A DNA stretch of 64,000 bases. It comes from Bacteroidota bacterium. GTDB taxonomy: Bacteria; Bacteroidota; Bacteroidia; Chitinophagales; Chitinophagaceae. This document shows, in pieces, positions 8,325 through 17,629 of this stretch. Under the pieces are notes generated by a model, which was not told where the DNA came from, did no database searches, and saw only the letters and a program-made list of their open reading frames with translations. Position 1 is the stretch's first letter, and every line of letters starts with the position of its first letter. A program made the position numbers and the translations under genes. Where the stretch lies: positions 22,256 through 86,255 of the forward strand of contig JAPLEI010000100.1 of assembly GCA_026391195.1 (NCBI GenBank). Direction: 5' to 3'.

Positions 8325-10598
8325 TTACTTTTTGAGCGTAAACTCAGTTGCCTGCACATCTCGGCTGTTACCGCCTACCATTACTGAAAATTCTCCTGGC
8401 TCGGAACCATATTTCATATCAGCATTCCAGAAAGCCAACATGCTCTCCGTGATTGTAAAAACTACTTCTTTACTTTCACCGGCTTTTAAAGCAACTTTCT
8501 GAAAGGCTTTTAATTCTTTTCCAGGAGGGGTAATGCTGCGTACTTTATCCTGTATATAAAATTGTACCACTTCACGTGCATCATATTTTCCAGCATTGGT
8601 TACCCGAATTTTTACAGTAAGCGAGCCCTTATTGGTTAAGGTGGTTCCACTCAGTACCGGCTTCCCATATTCGATGGTGCTGTAGTTAAGTCCAAACCCG
8701 AAAGGGAAAAGTGGCTCATTGGGAATATCCAGGTATTTACTGCTGAACTTATTATCTGGACTTTGGGGGCGACCGGTATTTTTTTGTGAGTAGTAAACGG
8801 GGATTTGACCTACTGCTACCGGAAAGCTCATGGTGAGTTTGCCAGATGGATTTACTTTTCCGAACAATACATCTGCTATCGCATAGCCGGCTTCTATTCC
8901 GGGATGCCATACTTGTAGAATGGCAGCGGCTCCTTCGGTTAGTCCGGTTAGTACCAGCGGACGACCACTCATATTAACTACTACTACCGGTTTGCCGATT
9001 GCATACAAGGCTTTTAATAATTTTTGTTGAGATGGTGGTAAAGTAATATCAGCGCGACTGGCAGCTTCGCCACTCATTTCAGATGCCTCGCCTACTACTA
9101 CTACCACTTTGTCGGAAGCCCTTGCTAATTGTAGGGCTTCCTCTAACATAACCTCGGGAGTACGGGCATCTATTTCTGCACGCATGCCAAATACATTGGC
9201 ACGGGCAGCCAATGCAGGGTCGTCGGTTATATTTGCCCCTTTTGCATATTGAATGGTAACGCCAGTTCCTGCTACCTGCTTCATGCCTTCTAATACAGGA
9301 ATTGATAATTGCGGATCACCGCTTACAGCCCAGGTACCGAGCATATTACTTTTATCATTGGCCAGCGGACCAATCAGTGCAATGCTTCCTTTAGCGGCCA
9401 GTGGCAAGGCTTGTTGATTGTTTTTCAATAACACAAAACTCTGGGTAGCCACTTCTCTCGCAAAAGCACGGTTCTCTGCACTTAAAATTGTCGCTTTGGC
9501 TCGGGCCGCATCCATGGTTTTATAGGGCTGGTCGAATAAACCCAGCTTATATTTTGCTACCAGAATATTGCGGCAGGCAGCATCAATTTGCGCTTGGGTT
9601 ACTTTTTTCTCTTTCAGTGATTGTGAGAGGGTATTTAATAATCCTTCGGCAACCATATCCATATCCAGACCTGCATTCAGTGCCTGTGCAGATACTTCCT
9701 GCAGATTACCCGAGCCATGGTTAATCATTTCGCTGAGTGATGTATAATCGCTCACTACAAATCCGTTAAACTTCCATTGTTTGCGCAAGAGGTCGGTTAA
9801 TAACCAGCGATTACCAGTAGCAGGAACCCCATCAATATCATTGAAAGAACTCATTACCGAAGCAACTCCAGCATCTACTGCCGCTTTATAAGGAGGCAGG
9901 TATTCGTTGTACATACGATTGCGGCTCATGTCTACCGAATTATAATCCCGGCCAGCTTCCGCAGCACCATATAAAGCAAAGTGCTTAACACAGGCCATTA
10001 ATGTATTATTGGCCGCCAGTGAATTCCCCTGATATCCTTTTACCATGGCAGCAGCAATTTGTGATCCTAAAAAAGGGTCTTCTCCCGAACCTTCGGCTAC
10101 CCTGCCCCATCTGGGATCACGGGCTATATCTACCATAGGAGAGAAAGTCCAGTTCAATCCATCCGCCGAAGCCTCATTGGCAGCCATCATGGCCGAGCGA
10201 CGAATCAGTGCCGTATCCCAGCTACAACTCATCGCCAGTGGAATGGGAAAAGTAGTTTTATATCCATGTATCACATCCGAACCAAAAAATAACGGAATTT
10301 TCAATCTAGATTCTTTCATTACAATGTCTTGCGCTTTCCGGATATTTTCATAGCCGATTACACCAAACATGCCGCCCACTTTACCTTCTCGTAATTTTTT
10401 TTCTACATCCGTACTTACTACAGATCCCGTGGGAATTCCTGAACCGGGGGTTATCAAATTCAGCTGACCTAGTTTTTCTTCCAGCGTCATTTGTTTCATC
10501 AGCCCATCAATAAAACTATTCATCCGAGATTCGGAAGTTTGCGCAACACCCCAGAGGGCAATAAAGGTAGACAATAGCAGTAAGGCGATTTTTTTCAT
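8325..10598 (-). CDS. bglX: GH3 beta-glucosidase (BglX-like), periplasmic
   Basis: A 757-residue GH3 enzyme that removes terminal beta-linked glucose (or xylose) from oligosaccharides. I start at 10598, where the signal peptide MKKIALLLLSTFIALWGVAQ begins; the open frame extends 20 residues further without looking like a signal. GH3 features: KHFALYGAAEAGRDYN, the nucleophile aspartate D284 in VVSDY, an alpha/beta sandwich with GEASEMSGEA carrying the likely acid/base region, and a C-terminal Fn3-like domain. It lies 13 bases after the GH43-like gene on the same strand, so both are probably one transcript acting on the same plant or algal glycan. Confidence 0.9.
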   Translation of the reverse strand: MKKIALLLLSTFIALWGVAQTSESRMNSFIDGLMKQMTLEEKLGQLNLITPGSGIPTGSVVSTDVEKKLREGKVGGMFGVIGYENIRKAQDIVMKESRLKIPLFFGSDVIHGYKTTFPIPLAMSCSWDTALIRRSAMMAANEASADGLNWTFSPMVDIARDPRWGRVAEGSGEDPFLGSQIAAAMVKGYQGNSLAANNTLMACVKHFALYGAAEAGRDYNSVDMSRNRMYNEYLPPYKAAVDAGVASVMSSFNDIDGVPATGNRWLLTDLLRKQWKFNGFVVSDYTSLSEMINHGSGNLQEVSAQALNAGLDMDMVAEGLLNTLSQSLKEKKVTQAQIDAACRNILVAKYKLGLFDQPYKTMDAARAKATILSAENRAFAREVATQSFVLLKNNQQALPLAAKGSIALIGPLANDKSNMLGTWAVSGDPQLSIPVLEGMKQVAGTGVTIQYAKGANITDDPALAARANVFGMRAEIDARTPEVMLEEALQLARASDKVVVVVGEASEMSGEAASRADITLPPSQQKLLKALYAIGKPVVVVNMSGRPLVLTGLTEGAAAILQVWHPGIEAGYAIADVLFGKVNPSGKLTMSFPVAVGQIPVYYSQKNTGRPQSPDNKFSSKYLDIPNEPLFPFGFGLNYSTIEYGKPVLSGTTLTNKGSLTVKIRVTNAGKYDAREVVQFYIQDKVRSITPPGKELKAFQKVALKAGESKEVVFTITESMLAFWNADMKYGSEPGEFSVMVGGNSRDVQATEFTLKK

Positions 10599-10611
10599 GG
10601 GTGCAATTTGA

Positions 10612-12342
10612 TTAGTCAACTTGTATAATGGGGGAAGGTATGGATATTCCATTTTCATTCAATGCTTCTATTCGGTAATAGTAAGTTTTTTTACTGTCCA
10701 TCCCCTTATAATAATATTCATTGGCACCATATACCATCACACATTGATAGAGTTGATCGGGAGCAGTACCAAAATAAATATTATAGGCATAAGCGGCATC
10801 ATTGGGCGCCCATTTTAACCAGGCACTGCGCTTGTCTTTTTCCGTTCTCAATACCACAAAGTCTTTTACAGCAGCCGGCACCGCGCCCTTCCCTTTTCCA
10901 AAAACCCGCAATCCGCTGATGGCAAAATTACCTGAAGGCAGGTGTTTATTCTCGAGGCGGATATACCGTGCCTGAATGGGCTGAGGCAGTTCAATATAGT
11001 CGTGGGGTATATCCTGCTGATTATTCGATTTGTCAATCATCAGTTTCCATTGTTTGCCATCGGCTGAATAGCTAACCAGGTATTGATGATATTCCCCGAT
11101 GGTTTTGCCCAAAAACTGTGCATCCTGATCGGCATAGTTGATTTGTAAAGCACGTACTTCCAACACCGCACCTAAATCGGTTTGTATCCATTCACCTGGG
11201 TTGCCTGTTGCGGCAGACCAGTAAGTTTTAATGCTTTCATCTACTGCATAGTTGGGCTGATAATTGCCGGCTACAGAAGATACGGTTACCGGTTTCTGAT
11301 AATTCAGTAACATCCATCCGGTGAACCCTTTTCCAGGTGCATTTTTACCGGGCAGGTAATGAGGATAATCACCAAAAGCCGTATTACAATACATCACATC
11401 TTTTTTATCAAAGCCGGCGGGCCAGATACCGAGGCGCCGTTCGAAATTATTTTTTACAGAAATAGCAATGGTAGATACATGCCACCAGTTTTTTTCATTA
11501 TCCTGAAATGTAGCACCATGCCCTGCCCCGCGGGCAAATCCACCAGCTTTCATGCTGAGGGGGTCGGATTGATTTTGAAAAAAGTTCAAAGGCCCATCTC
11601 CTACGGCTACCCCATCGGCATATCCGCTGAATTCTGTTCCGGGTGCGGCATATTGAAAATAGTATTTGCCGTTGTGTTTGGTCATCCAGGCGCCTTCGAT
11701 AAACCCATCCAAAAAAGTATCGTCCATATATTCTCCAAAGCGATGCCAACCATAGCGCCAGCTTTCTAAAAAGAACAGCTCTTTGCGGGTACCAATGGGT
11801 TGCAGGGTTTTTCTATTTAATTCGATGCCATACAAGGGAAATCGATTACTGCTTCCGTTATATAGATACAATCTGCCATCATCGTCTGTAAAAAATGCCG
11901 GATCCCAGCCACCAATTTCAAAAGAATCTACAAGGGGCTTCCATTGATCGTGCAATGGATCTGTACTCATCCAGATGGTAAAATTTTTGGCGTAGTTTGA
12001 GCCCATCACCAGCATGGTATCGCCAATAATGCCAACTGCGGGTGCACATAATTCGTCGTATACCTGATTCCAGGGGCGCAGAAAGCGGCGGGAAATAAAA
12101 TGCCAACTGCTCATATCATTACTCCACCAATAGCCCCATTGATTGGTACTAAATAAATAGTAAGTGCCCTTATAATTTACAATTACCGGATCAGCCGTTG
12201 CTCGGTGTTTTCCCCAGGTAGAGAAATTAGGAATGGGGGTATACCCATAATCTAGGTTAATGGGATTGCAATAGGTAGTGGGTTGGGTATAGCTGGTAAG
12301 CGAAATCAGTACCCATAAAAATATGCCGAAAAACTTTTTCAT
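10612..12342 (-). CDS. GH43-like five-bladed propeller glycosidase with F5/8C and Fn3 domains
   Basis: A 576-residue secreted protein, start at 12342 where MKKFFGIFLWVLISLTSYTQ gives a signal peptide. The first about 320 residues form a GH43/GH117-type propeller with the three expected acids in order: ADPVIV (first Asp), GGWDPAFF (second Asp) and FIEGAWM (Glu). An F5/8 type C sugar-binding domain follows (about 350-485, containing YWSAATGNPGEWIQTDLG), and a C-terminal Fn3 domain ends the protein. It probably trims arabinose, xylose or galactose side units. It is the upstream partner of the GH3 gene. The exact GH43 subfamily and substrate cannot be read from the sequence. Confidence 0.82.
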   Translation of the reverse strand: MKKFFGIFLWVLISLTSYTQPTTYCNPINLDYGYTPIPNFSTWGKHRATADPVIVNYKGTYYLFSTNQWGYWWSNDMSSWHFISRRFLRPWNQVYDELCAPAVGIIGDTMLVMGSNYAKNFTIWMSTDPLHDQWKPLVDSFEIGGWDPAFFTDDDGRLYLYNGSSNRFPLYGIELNRKTLQPIGTRKELFFLESWRYGWHRFGEYMDDTFLDGFIEGAWMTKHNGKYYFQYAAPGTEFSGYADGVAVGDGPLNFFQNQSDPLSMKAGGFARGAGHGATFQDNEKNWWHVSTIAISVKNNFERRLGIWPAGFDKKDVMYCNTAFGDYPHYLPGKNAPGKGFTGWMLLNYQKPVTVSSVAGNYQPNYAVDESIKTYWSAATGNPGEWIQTDLGAVLEVRALQINYADQDAQFLGKTIGEYHQYLVSYSADGKQWKLMIDKSNNQQDIPHDYIELPQPIQARYIRLENKHLPSGNFAISGLRVFGKGKGAVPAAVKDFVVLRTEKDKRSAWLKWAPNDAAYAYNIYFGTAPDQLYQCVMVYGANEYYYKGMDSKKTYYYRIEALNENGISIPSPIIQVD

Positions 12343-12453
12343 ACACGCAGGTGTTAGGGCAAGCCGTTTTTCGGAATGGTAAACAAACCTCGCTAAAGGA
12401 TGCCCTACTAAAAGTATTGAAAACATTCAAACTGTACAATACTACCGAAGGAA

Positions 12454-13671
12454 TTATCGGTTAATAGGTATTACCTCAATTTTTTTATACTGCTTCAATC
12501 TGGCGATGGGTACTTTATAGTCGAGAGCCAGAACGCCTGTTAAAACACCTCCCTGTGAAGGAATCACCAGGGTTTGACTGTAGGAATAATACTTGATCCG
12601 GTCGAGTGGGGTTTTTCTGAGTTCACTCATATACATGTAGGGAGCATAATTATTTACCTCATACTTTCGGTAACGGTTACTCAGGGTTTCTATGGGCGTA
12701 AATGAGGATGATCCAATTTGATCGGTAGAACCCGTCATGCGAACGTTAAATCGTTTATTCATGTTTAACACGGCCGTTTGGCCAAATAAGTTATAGAAGA
12801 AGTCGCGGGGATTGTTGCGCAGGTAAAACGTATTTTTAGCAGTACGATTAGGAAACATATTATTGCCGGTATGCCAGCCAGCGTAATATCTTTTAATATC
12901 CTCTTCGGAAAATACAGAAACTTCATACACTTCTTTTCCCATTTTTTTATAGGTAGCCGCTTCACTGGGCGTCATAGTGATTCCTTTAAAAGTGGTAATG
13001 ATTTCCTGATACACGATTTTAAAATTATCGTTCGAATACACTTCTACGGTAAGGGGAAGTATAAACTCATCTGTAGCTACCCATTCCCTGTCGGCAGTGT
13101 ACTTGCTATAGGGATTGAGTTTGGGCTCATCGGATATGATTTTATAATCAAAAGCCCGATTGAGAATTGCAGCTACTTTATCTGAAAGCGCGGATAAAGC
13201 AACCTTTTCTCCGCTTTCATTTCTCTCTTGCCGGCCAAATTCACTGGCAATAGCCGATCCCTGTATTTCGGTTCCTATGCCATTATTTTTACAAAAAGTC
13301 ATTACTTCTTTAACCGAAACATGTGCCCGGATAGTAATGGATTTACCATTAAATGGTTTTACCGGTTCTACTTTTGTAATGGTGCCGGCTGCTATTTCAG
13401 CAATCTTATCAGAAACCAGTCGATCGTTTACCACTTCGGTTTCTTGGGTAACAAAAGAACCGATGGTACTTACGATTGCTTTTACTTCTGCATTCATCCG
13501 AGCTTCTTCTTCGGTTTTTCCATATCCGGTTACTTCTACTACATTGCTTTTTGAAGCAGAACCGGTTGTTGACTGACTGCCTTGTTTTGCAGAGGTACAG
13601 GATAACAAACAAATTAGTATACAAACAATACTTACTGCTCCATTATTGCGGAGCCCTTTGAAACGAATCAT
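12454..13671 (-). CDS. Lipoprotein with LPP20/FlgT-like N-terminal domain
   Basis: A 405-residue predicted lipoprotein. Start at 13671 (MIRFKGLRNNG), with a hydrophobic segment and the lipobox LLSC. After a Ser/Gln/Thr-rich linker comes VVEVTGYGKTEEEARMNAE, the pattern of LPP20/FlgT-type domains that bind or organise envelope components, followed by a long mixed region without a motif I recognise. A longer open frame starts at 13716 but adds residues ahead of the signal. The gene is divergent from the DUF3667 gene and is separated from the glycosidase pair by 111 bases, so a role in glycan use is not implied. The function is unknown. Confidence 0.65.
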   Translation of the reverse strand: MIRFKGLRNNGAVSIVCILICLLSCTSAKQGSQSTTGSASKSNVVEVTGYGKTEEEARMNAEVKAIVSTIGSFVTQETEVVNDRLVSDKIAEIAAGTITKVEPVKPFNGKSITIRAHVSVKEVMTFCKNNGIGTEIQGSAIASEFGRQERNESGEKVALSALSDKVAAILNRAFDYKIISDEPKLNPYSKYTADREWVATDEFILPLTVEVYSNDNFKIVYQEIITTFKGITMTPSEAATYKKMGKEVYEVSVFSEEDIKRYYAGWHTGNNMFPNRTAKNTFYLRNNPRDFFYNLFGQTAVLNMNKRFNVRMTGSTDQIGSSSFTPIETLSNRYRKYEVNNYAPYMYMSELRKTPLDRIKYYSYSQTLVIPSQGGVLTGVLALDYKVPIARLKQYKKIEVIPINR

Positions 13672-13985
13672 ATAGAAATAATTGGATGATAAATGAATGG
13701 GGGAATATATAAACACAACTTTTTTCGGGTCAAATCACCGAAAATAAGGGTTAGAATAAACTGAGGGAAAAGAGTAGTTGTAATCTGGTAAAAAGAATGC
13801 TGGTATAGCGTATATACAGATAGAATGCCCTGCCGAATTTGCATAGGATGGATAATTGGAGGGCTAAATTATAGAAAAAACAACTGCAAAGAATATAATA
13901 GGCAAGCGAGATGATCTACAAATGAATATAAAAATGAATCTTTGTAGATATAAAAATTACCAATCACAAAAGTAATTTTATTTAT
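13672..13985. other. 314-base intergenic region between divergent genes
   Basis: AT-rich spacer holding the promoters of the lipoprotein (minus) and the DUF3667 gene (plus). The only clear structure is the inverted repeat at 13914-13949. No tRNA or open frame is supported. Confidence 0.6.
13914..13949. promoter_or_regulatory. Inverted repeat upstream of the DUF3667 gene
   Basis: Perfect 9-base arms, ATCTACAAA and TTTGTAGAT, separated by 18 bases and ending 36 bases before the DUF3667 start codon. The spacing brings the arms onto the same DNA face at about 27 bases centre to centre, as for a dimeric regulator. It may instead be an mRNA leader structure. Confidence 0.45.
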
Positions 13986-15101
13986 ATGTCGGGAAGTCGT
14001 ATTAGAAAAGAGCCGGTTTGCCTCAATTGTGGTCAGGATGTGCAGGGGAGATTCTGCACCGTATGTGGCCAGGAAAATATTGAGCCGAGGGAAAATTTTC
14101 GCAGTTTATTAACGCATTTTATTAAGGATTTCACTCATTTCGACGGAAAATTCTTTCATACCATTCGGGTATTGCTCTTTCAGCCGGGGGAGTTATCAAA
14201 AGCATATATCAATGGAAAAAGGGCTTCCTATCTGCATCCTATTCGGATGTATCTGTTTATTTCCTTTGCTTTTTTCCTTATCATTTATCTAACCGAAAAG
14301 GTTTCATCTACAGAGGTTCCTGCTTCGCAAACTCCTTCCATAGATTCGGTTACTACGGTTCTTACGAAACAAATTGTCGCCTTACAAAAAAAACAGCAGC
14401 CCAATGATTCGGGTATAGGAGATTTTGTAATTCGAGAGAAAATTCTTCAATTAGAAAAAAGAAAATGGCAACTGAAAGCAGATTCATCTCAGATAACAGA
14501 AATATGGAAAAATCTGAATGACAGTTCATTGGTTTTCGATAGCAAAGACAGTAATTTAGTAAGTGCTGAGTGGTACGAATTACAACAGCGCCAGTTGCCT
14601 CCGGAAAAAAGAGATAGCGGGGTAGAGCATTGGATAAAGAAAAAAATTGCCAGGGCAAACGGAAAGTTCAATAGTAGTTCAGAGCTGATAAGCCTACTAA
14701 GTGAGAAATTCCCGGCACAGCTTCCTAAGTTGCTGTTTATTTCATTGCCCTTGGTTGCATTATTGCTGGCGGGCTTATATTTTAGGCGTAAACAATGGGG
14801 GTATGCAGATCATGCCATACTTACCCTGCATCTGTTTAGTGCCACTTTTCTTCTTTTAGCAATACAACTCATTCTCTCGCTGGTATTCACCATGCTTCAC
14901 TGGAATCTGATTAATCGGATACTTGGTATAGGATTTGGCATCCTATTACCTTTCTTTTATTATAGCAGCCTACGAAATTTCTACGCACAATCAATTAGAA
15001 AAACTATCTGGAAAACTTTCCTGCTTTTACTTGGAAGTACGTTTATTTTGGTGATTATTTTCAGCATGTCGGTTTTACTAGCTTTATTGAGTCTTCACTA
15101 G
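13986..15101 (+). CDS. DUF3667 membrane protein with N-terminal zinc ribbon
   Basis: A 371-residue inner-membrane protein. The N-terminus has a zinc ribbon of four cysteines (CLNCGQ and CTVCGQ), then the DUF3667 core with FDGKFFHTIR, LLFQPGELSKAY and GKRASYLHPIRMY, the signature of this Bacteroidota family. About five membrane segments: one directly after that core and four between residue 240 and the C-terminus. A charged, Gln-rich soluble loop lies between the first and second. The function of DUF3667 is unknown. It is a single-gene unit with a divergent neighbour. Confidence 0.85.
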   Translation: MSGSRIRKEPVCLNCGQDVQGRFCTVCGQENIEPRENFRSLLTHFIKDFTHFDGKFFHTIRVLLFQPGELSKAYINGKRASYLHPIRMYLFISFAFFLIIYLTEKVSSTEVPASQTPSIDSVTTVLTKQIVALQKKQQPNDSGIGDFVIREKILQLEKRKWQLKADSSQITEIWKNLNDSSLVFDSKDSNLVSAEWYELQQRQLPPEKRDSGVEHWIKKKIARANGKFNSSSELISLLSEKFPAQLPKLLFISLPLVALLLAGLYFRRKQWGYADHAILTLHLFSATFLLLAIQLILSLVFTMLHWNLINRILGIGFGILLPFFYYSSLRNFYAQSIRKTIWKTFLLLLGSTFILVIIFSMSVLLALLSLH

Positions 15102-15151
15102 TCTGCTAATTTCTGCAAGGTTCTGTCAGTAATAAATTACATCAGTAAGTT

Positions 15152-15182
15152 CAAAAAAAACAGGCGACCATGGCCGCCTGTA
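15152..15182 (-). terminator. Rho-independent terminator of the SusC-SusD-DUF4397 operon
   Basis: On the minus strand a GC-rich stem (ACAGGCG paired with CGCCTGT) is followed by a run of eight T. It lies about 25 bases after the stop of the DUF4397 gene. The plus-strand DUF3667 gene ends just beyond it, but the T-run favours the minus strand. Confidence 0.85.
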
Positions 15183-15207
15183 TGAATTGAATTAACTGGT
15201 AATTGAA

Positions 15208-15945
15208 TTAGTAGTTCACAAAAGAACTTAAAAACCGCGCAGTAGAAACGCGATGGATGCCCCGATAAATCAGGGTATAGCTGCGTTTTTCTGTTCCCAG
15301 AAAGCCGTTCAACTGGGCCAATACGTTAGAAGTTCCTGCTTCGCGCACTTGCAAAGTATCACTAAGCCGAGAAGGGAAAGCAATAAAACTGCCTATGGAT
15401 GTAGGCGACACATTGGTAAATACATTTCCCATTCGCTTGAAGGAATAGATATCTACGTTAGGCATTGCAACGGTTGAATACGCAAAATGTGCAAAGCGAA
15501 TACGGCAGGAAGTGTCTTCCGGAATGGTGATCGTAGTAGCGACTGTTCTTTGCTTTACAGCAGTGATTGTATCAAAAGTGAAGATGGTATAATTTTTCCC
15601 ATACTCCAATACATTATCAAAGCTAATCGGCAACTGAGTAGTTGTTTTTAGTGTGTCACGAACCTGAAATACGCGCTGGCCCATGGGAACTACAAATCCG
15701 TAACCCACTGCAGGAAAAACACTCCCGGCACTAAGTGCGGATCCATTTTGAGGCACTCCATCCACAAAAACATAGTTTCGGGCGGCGCCTACTGTAGCGA
15801 TATATACCTGCACAACGCCACTTTGATCGGTTATATTTCGGTCTTGCGTTGTTTTTTCGTCGAAGCTCTTTTCACAGGATGACAATAAGAGTCCTGTAAA
15901 AAATACAGTTCCTATACCAAGGATATGTTTCAAATTAACTTTCAT
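15208..15945 (-). CDS. DUF4397 lipoprotein, third gene of a SusCD operon
   Basis: A 245-residue outer-membrane or periplasmic lipoprotein. Two ATGs, at 15951 and 15945, both lead into the signal MKVNLKHILGIGTVFF with the lipobox LLSSC. The body is a beta-rich DUF4397 domain (VQVYIATVGAARNYVFVDG, then RIRFAHFAYSTVAMPNVDIY). DUF4397 proteins are thought to be Ig-like surface domains. It follows the SusD-like gene after 11-17 bases and precedes the terminator, so it probably is a surface glycan-binding or accessory part of this importer, analogous to SusE/SusF by position only. Confidence 0.8.
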   Translation of the reverse strand: MKVNLKHILGIGTVFFTGLLLSSCEKSFDEKTTQDRNITDQSGVVQVYIATVGAARNYVFVDGVPQNGSALSAGSVFPAVGYGFVVPMGQRVFQVRDTLKTTTQLPISFDNVLEYGKNYTIFTFDTITAVKQRTVATTITIPEDTSCRIRFAHFAYSTVAMPNVDIYSFKRMGNVFTNVSPTSIGSFIAFPSRLSDTLQVREAGTSNVLAQLNGFLGTEKRSYTLIYRGIHRVSTARFLSSFVNY

Positions 15946-15962
15946 ATACATAGTTTAAATTG

Positions 15963-17609
15963 TTAGGGTAGAGAAAACCATTGCTCTTTCGTGTGATAAT
16001 CTAATGCCAATCCACCAACGCCATTCAGTGCATCTATGTTATAGAGGTATTCTGAATTATAGCGTGGACGAGCACGATACACCCATTTATTGGCATTGTT
16101 GGTGAATAAATCGATACCTGAGGGAGGAGTGAAGCCGGCATATACTTGTTGCCCTGTTACGGGATCCAAATCAGTATAGTGATAGCGCCGAATATCTACC
16201 CAGGTTTCCTGTAATCCCCAGCCATACATGGCTATATATTTTTGCAACATAATATGTGAACGAGTAAGACTACCAACTGCAGGTACCACAGCCGGATTGG
16301 CCAAATAGGCGGCCCTGCCGGCAGGAGTAATCTGAAGAGCAACTGGAACACTAGTATGATAATCAGCTGTGTTTATTAACATATCGAAGTTGGCATTGAT
16401 TCCGTCGATGTACGACTGCCTGGCTTGAGCAGCAAAAGCAGCTCCCTTTCTAAGAAATGCCTCAGCCTTCATAAAATGATTTTCAGCTGCCGTTAAAATC
16501 GGGAATGGAGCACCGTTGCGAAAGATATATCGGGAAGTTGCATCTGTTCCGGGAGCAGCGGTGGAAGCAAACGTGCCTCCCCAAAAATTCTGGGGTTGAT
16601 CATTGAGCGCCAAACCGTCTGTGCCTTTATTTGGCCGTATACCGCGGTAAGTGCCATTAGTGTTTTCTCTCAATAAATAGGAGGTACGCGGATCAACAAC
16701 CCCGGTAAACATGGTACTCAACCCCTGCATCAGGTCTACTACAAATCTTGATTGGCGTAAGGCACCTACGTTGCTTCGGAATGGACCATAGAAATTATAG
16801 GTTCCTGAAAGTCCGGAAGCCTGAAATTTTGCCGTAGCATCATCTTTGGTAAGATTAATTCCCAGATTAGCATATGCAATAACAGAATCAGGCTGGTAAG
16901 TACTCTTATTGGTTAAATGATTGAAACTGCGTGCCATAACCGAATAAACAAATTTCTTCCATTTATCGCGATCGCCATTATAAAAATAAGCATCCCCTAT
17001 GGCCAGATTAGTTTGGCTCACATTATCTCCACTTTGATTGAGGAAGGTAAGTGCCAGACTAGCCTGTCTGCGGCATTCATCATACATCTCTTGCTGGGTA
17101 TCATATTTAAAAACCAGTAAATTGGCATCAAATGCTTGTTTCTGTATGGCTTCTCCATATGTAGTGGTTAAAGTAAGCCAACTCCAGGCCAATAGGGCAT
17201 GCCCTACGCCAACATAATCCCATTTCTTTTCTTCCGTACCCCACTCAATCATACGTTGCAGGTTTTGGCCCATTCCATAATAATGCATAGCCCAAATAGA
17301 ACCCAGCACATCACTGGCTCCAGTAGCACCCCCCATCTGATCGTATTGATTTCCAGTAGAATTGGTTCCCCAATTCTGTATATAACGGCCAATGTATAAA
17401 CCATCATTGGCTACCCCATAGGCACTTCCCTGTGCAGAGGAATTTCCTACTAAGGTTCCAATAATACCCGGTAAAAGAGTCTCCACCGGAACCCGTACAC
17501 TGGCATTGGGATTTTTATAGGCCTCATCGATTTTTTTGCTGCAGGAGGGGGCACACAAGATGAGTGTGACAAAGAACAACAGCGGCAGTAATTTATGTAA
17601 ATATTTCAT
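15963..17609 (-). CDS. SusD/RagB-like nutrient-binding lipoprotein (SusD-like_2 type)
   Basis: A 548-residue outer-membrane lipoprotein that caps the SusC partner and captures the substrate. The ATG at 17609 starts the signal MKYLHKLLPLLFFVTLILC with lipobox APSC; a TTG at 17633 would overlap the SusC stop. The pattern (WAMHYYGMGQNLQRMIEWG, ENHFMKAEAFLRKG, ETWVDIRRYHY) belongs to the SusD-like_2 branch, which is distinct from the two other SusD proteins in the window and often linked to non-starch or peptide substrates. The gene follows SusC after 20 bases in the same operon. Confidence 0.88.
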   Translation of the reverse strand: MKYLHKLLPLLFFVTLILCAPSCSKKIDEAYKNPNASVRVPVETLLPGIIGTLVGNSSAQGSAYGVANDGLYIGRYIQNWGTNSTGNQYDQMGGATGASDVLGSIWAMHYYGMGQNLQRMIEWGTEEKKWDYVGVGHALLAWSWLTLTTTYGEAIQKQAFDANLLVFKYDTQQEMYDECRRQASLALTFLNQSGDNVSQTNLAIGDAYFYNGDRDKWKKFVYSVMARSFNHLTNKSTYQPDSVIAYANLGINLTKDDATAKFQASGLSGTYNFYGPFRSNVGALRQSRFVVDLMQGLSTMFTGVVDPRTSYLLRENTNGTYRGIRPNKGTDGLALNDQPQNFWGGTFASTAAPGTDATSRYIFRNGAPFPILTAAENHFMKAEAFLRKGAAFAAQARQSYIDGINANFDMLINTADYHTSVPVALQITPAGRAAYLANPAVVPAVGSLTRSHIMLQKYIAMYGWGLQETWVDIRRYHYTDLDPVTGQQVYAGFTPPSGIDLFTNNANKWVYRARPRYNSEYLYNIDALNGVGGLALDYHTKEQWFSLP

Positions 17610-17629
17610 AATCTTTTTTTTGACTTTTA

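Noticed and set aside
13160-13576. Two overlapping plus-strand frames antisense to the lipoprotein gene
   Set aside because: Low-complexity, hydrophobic translations opposite a gene with clear signal and domain pattern.
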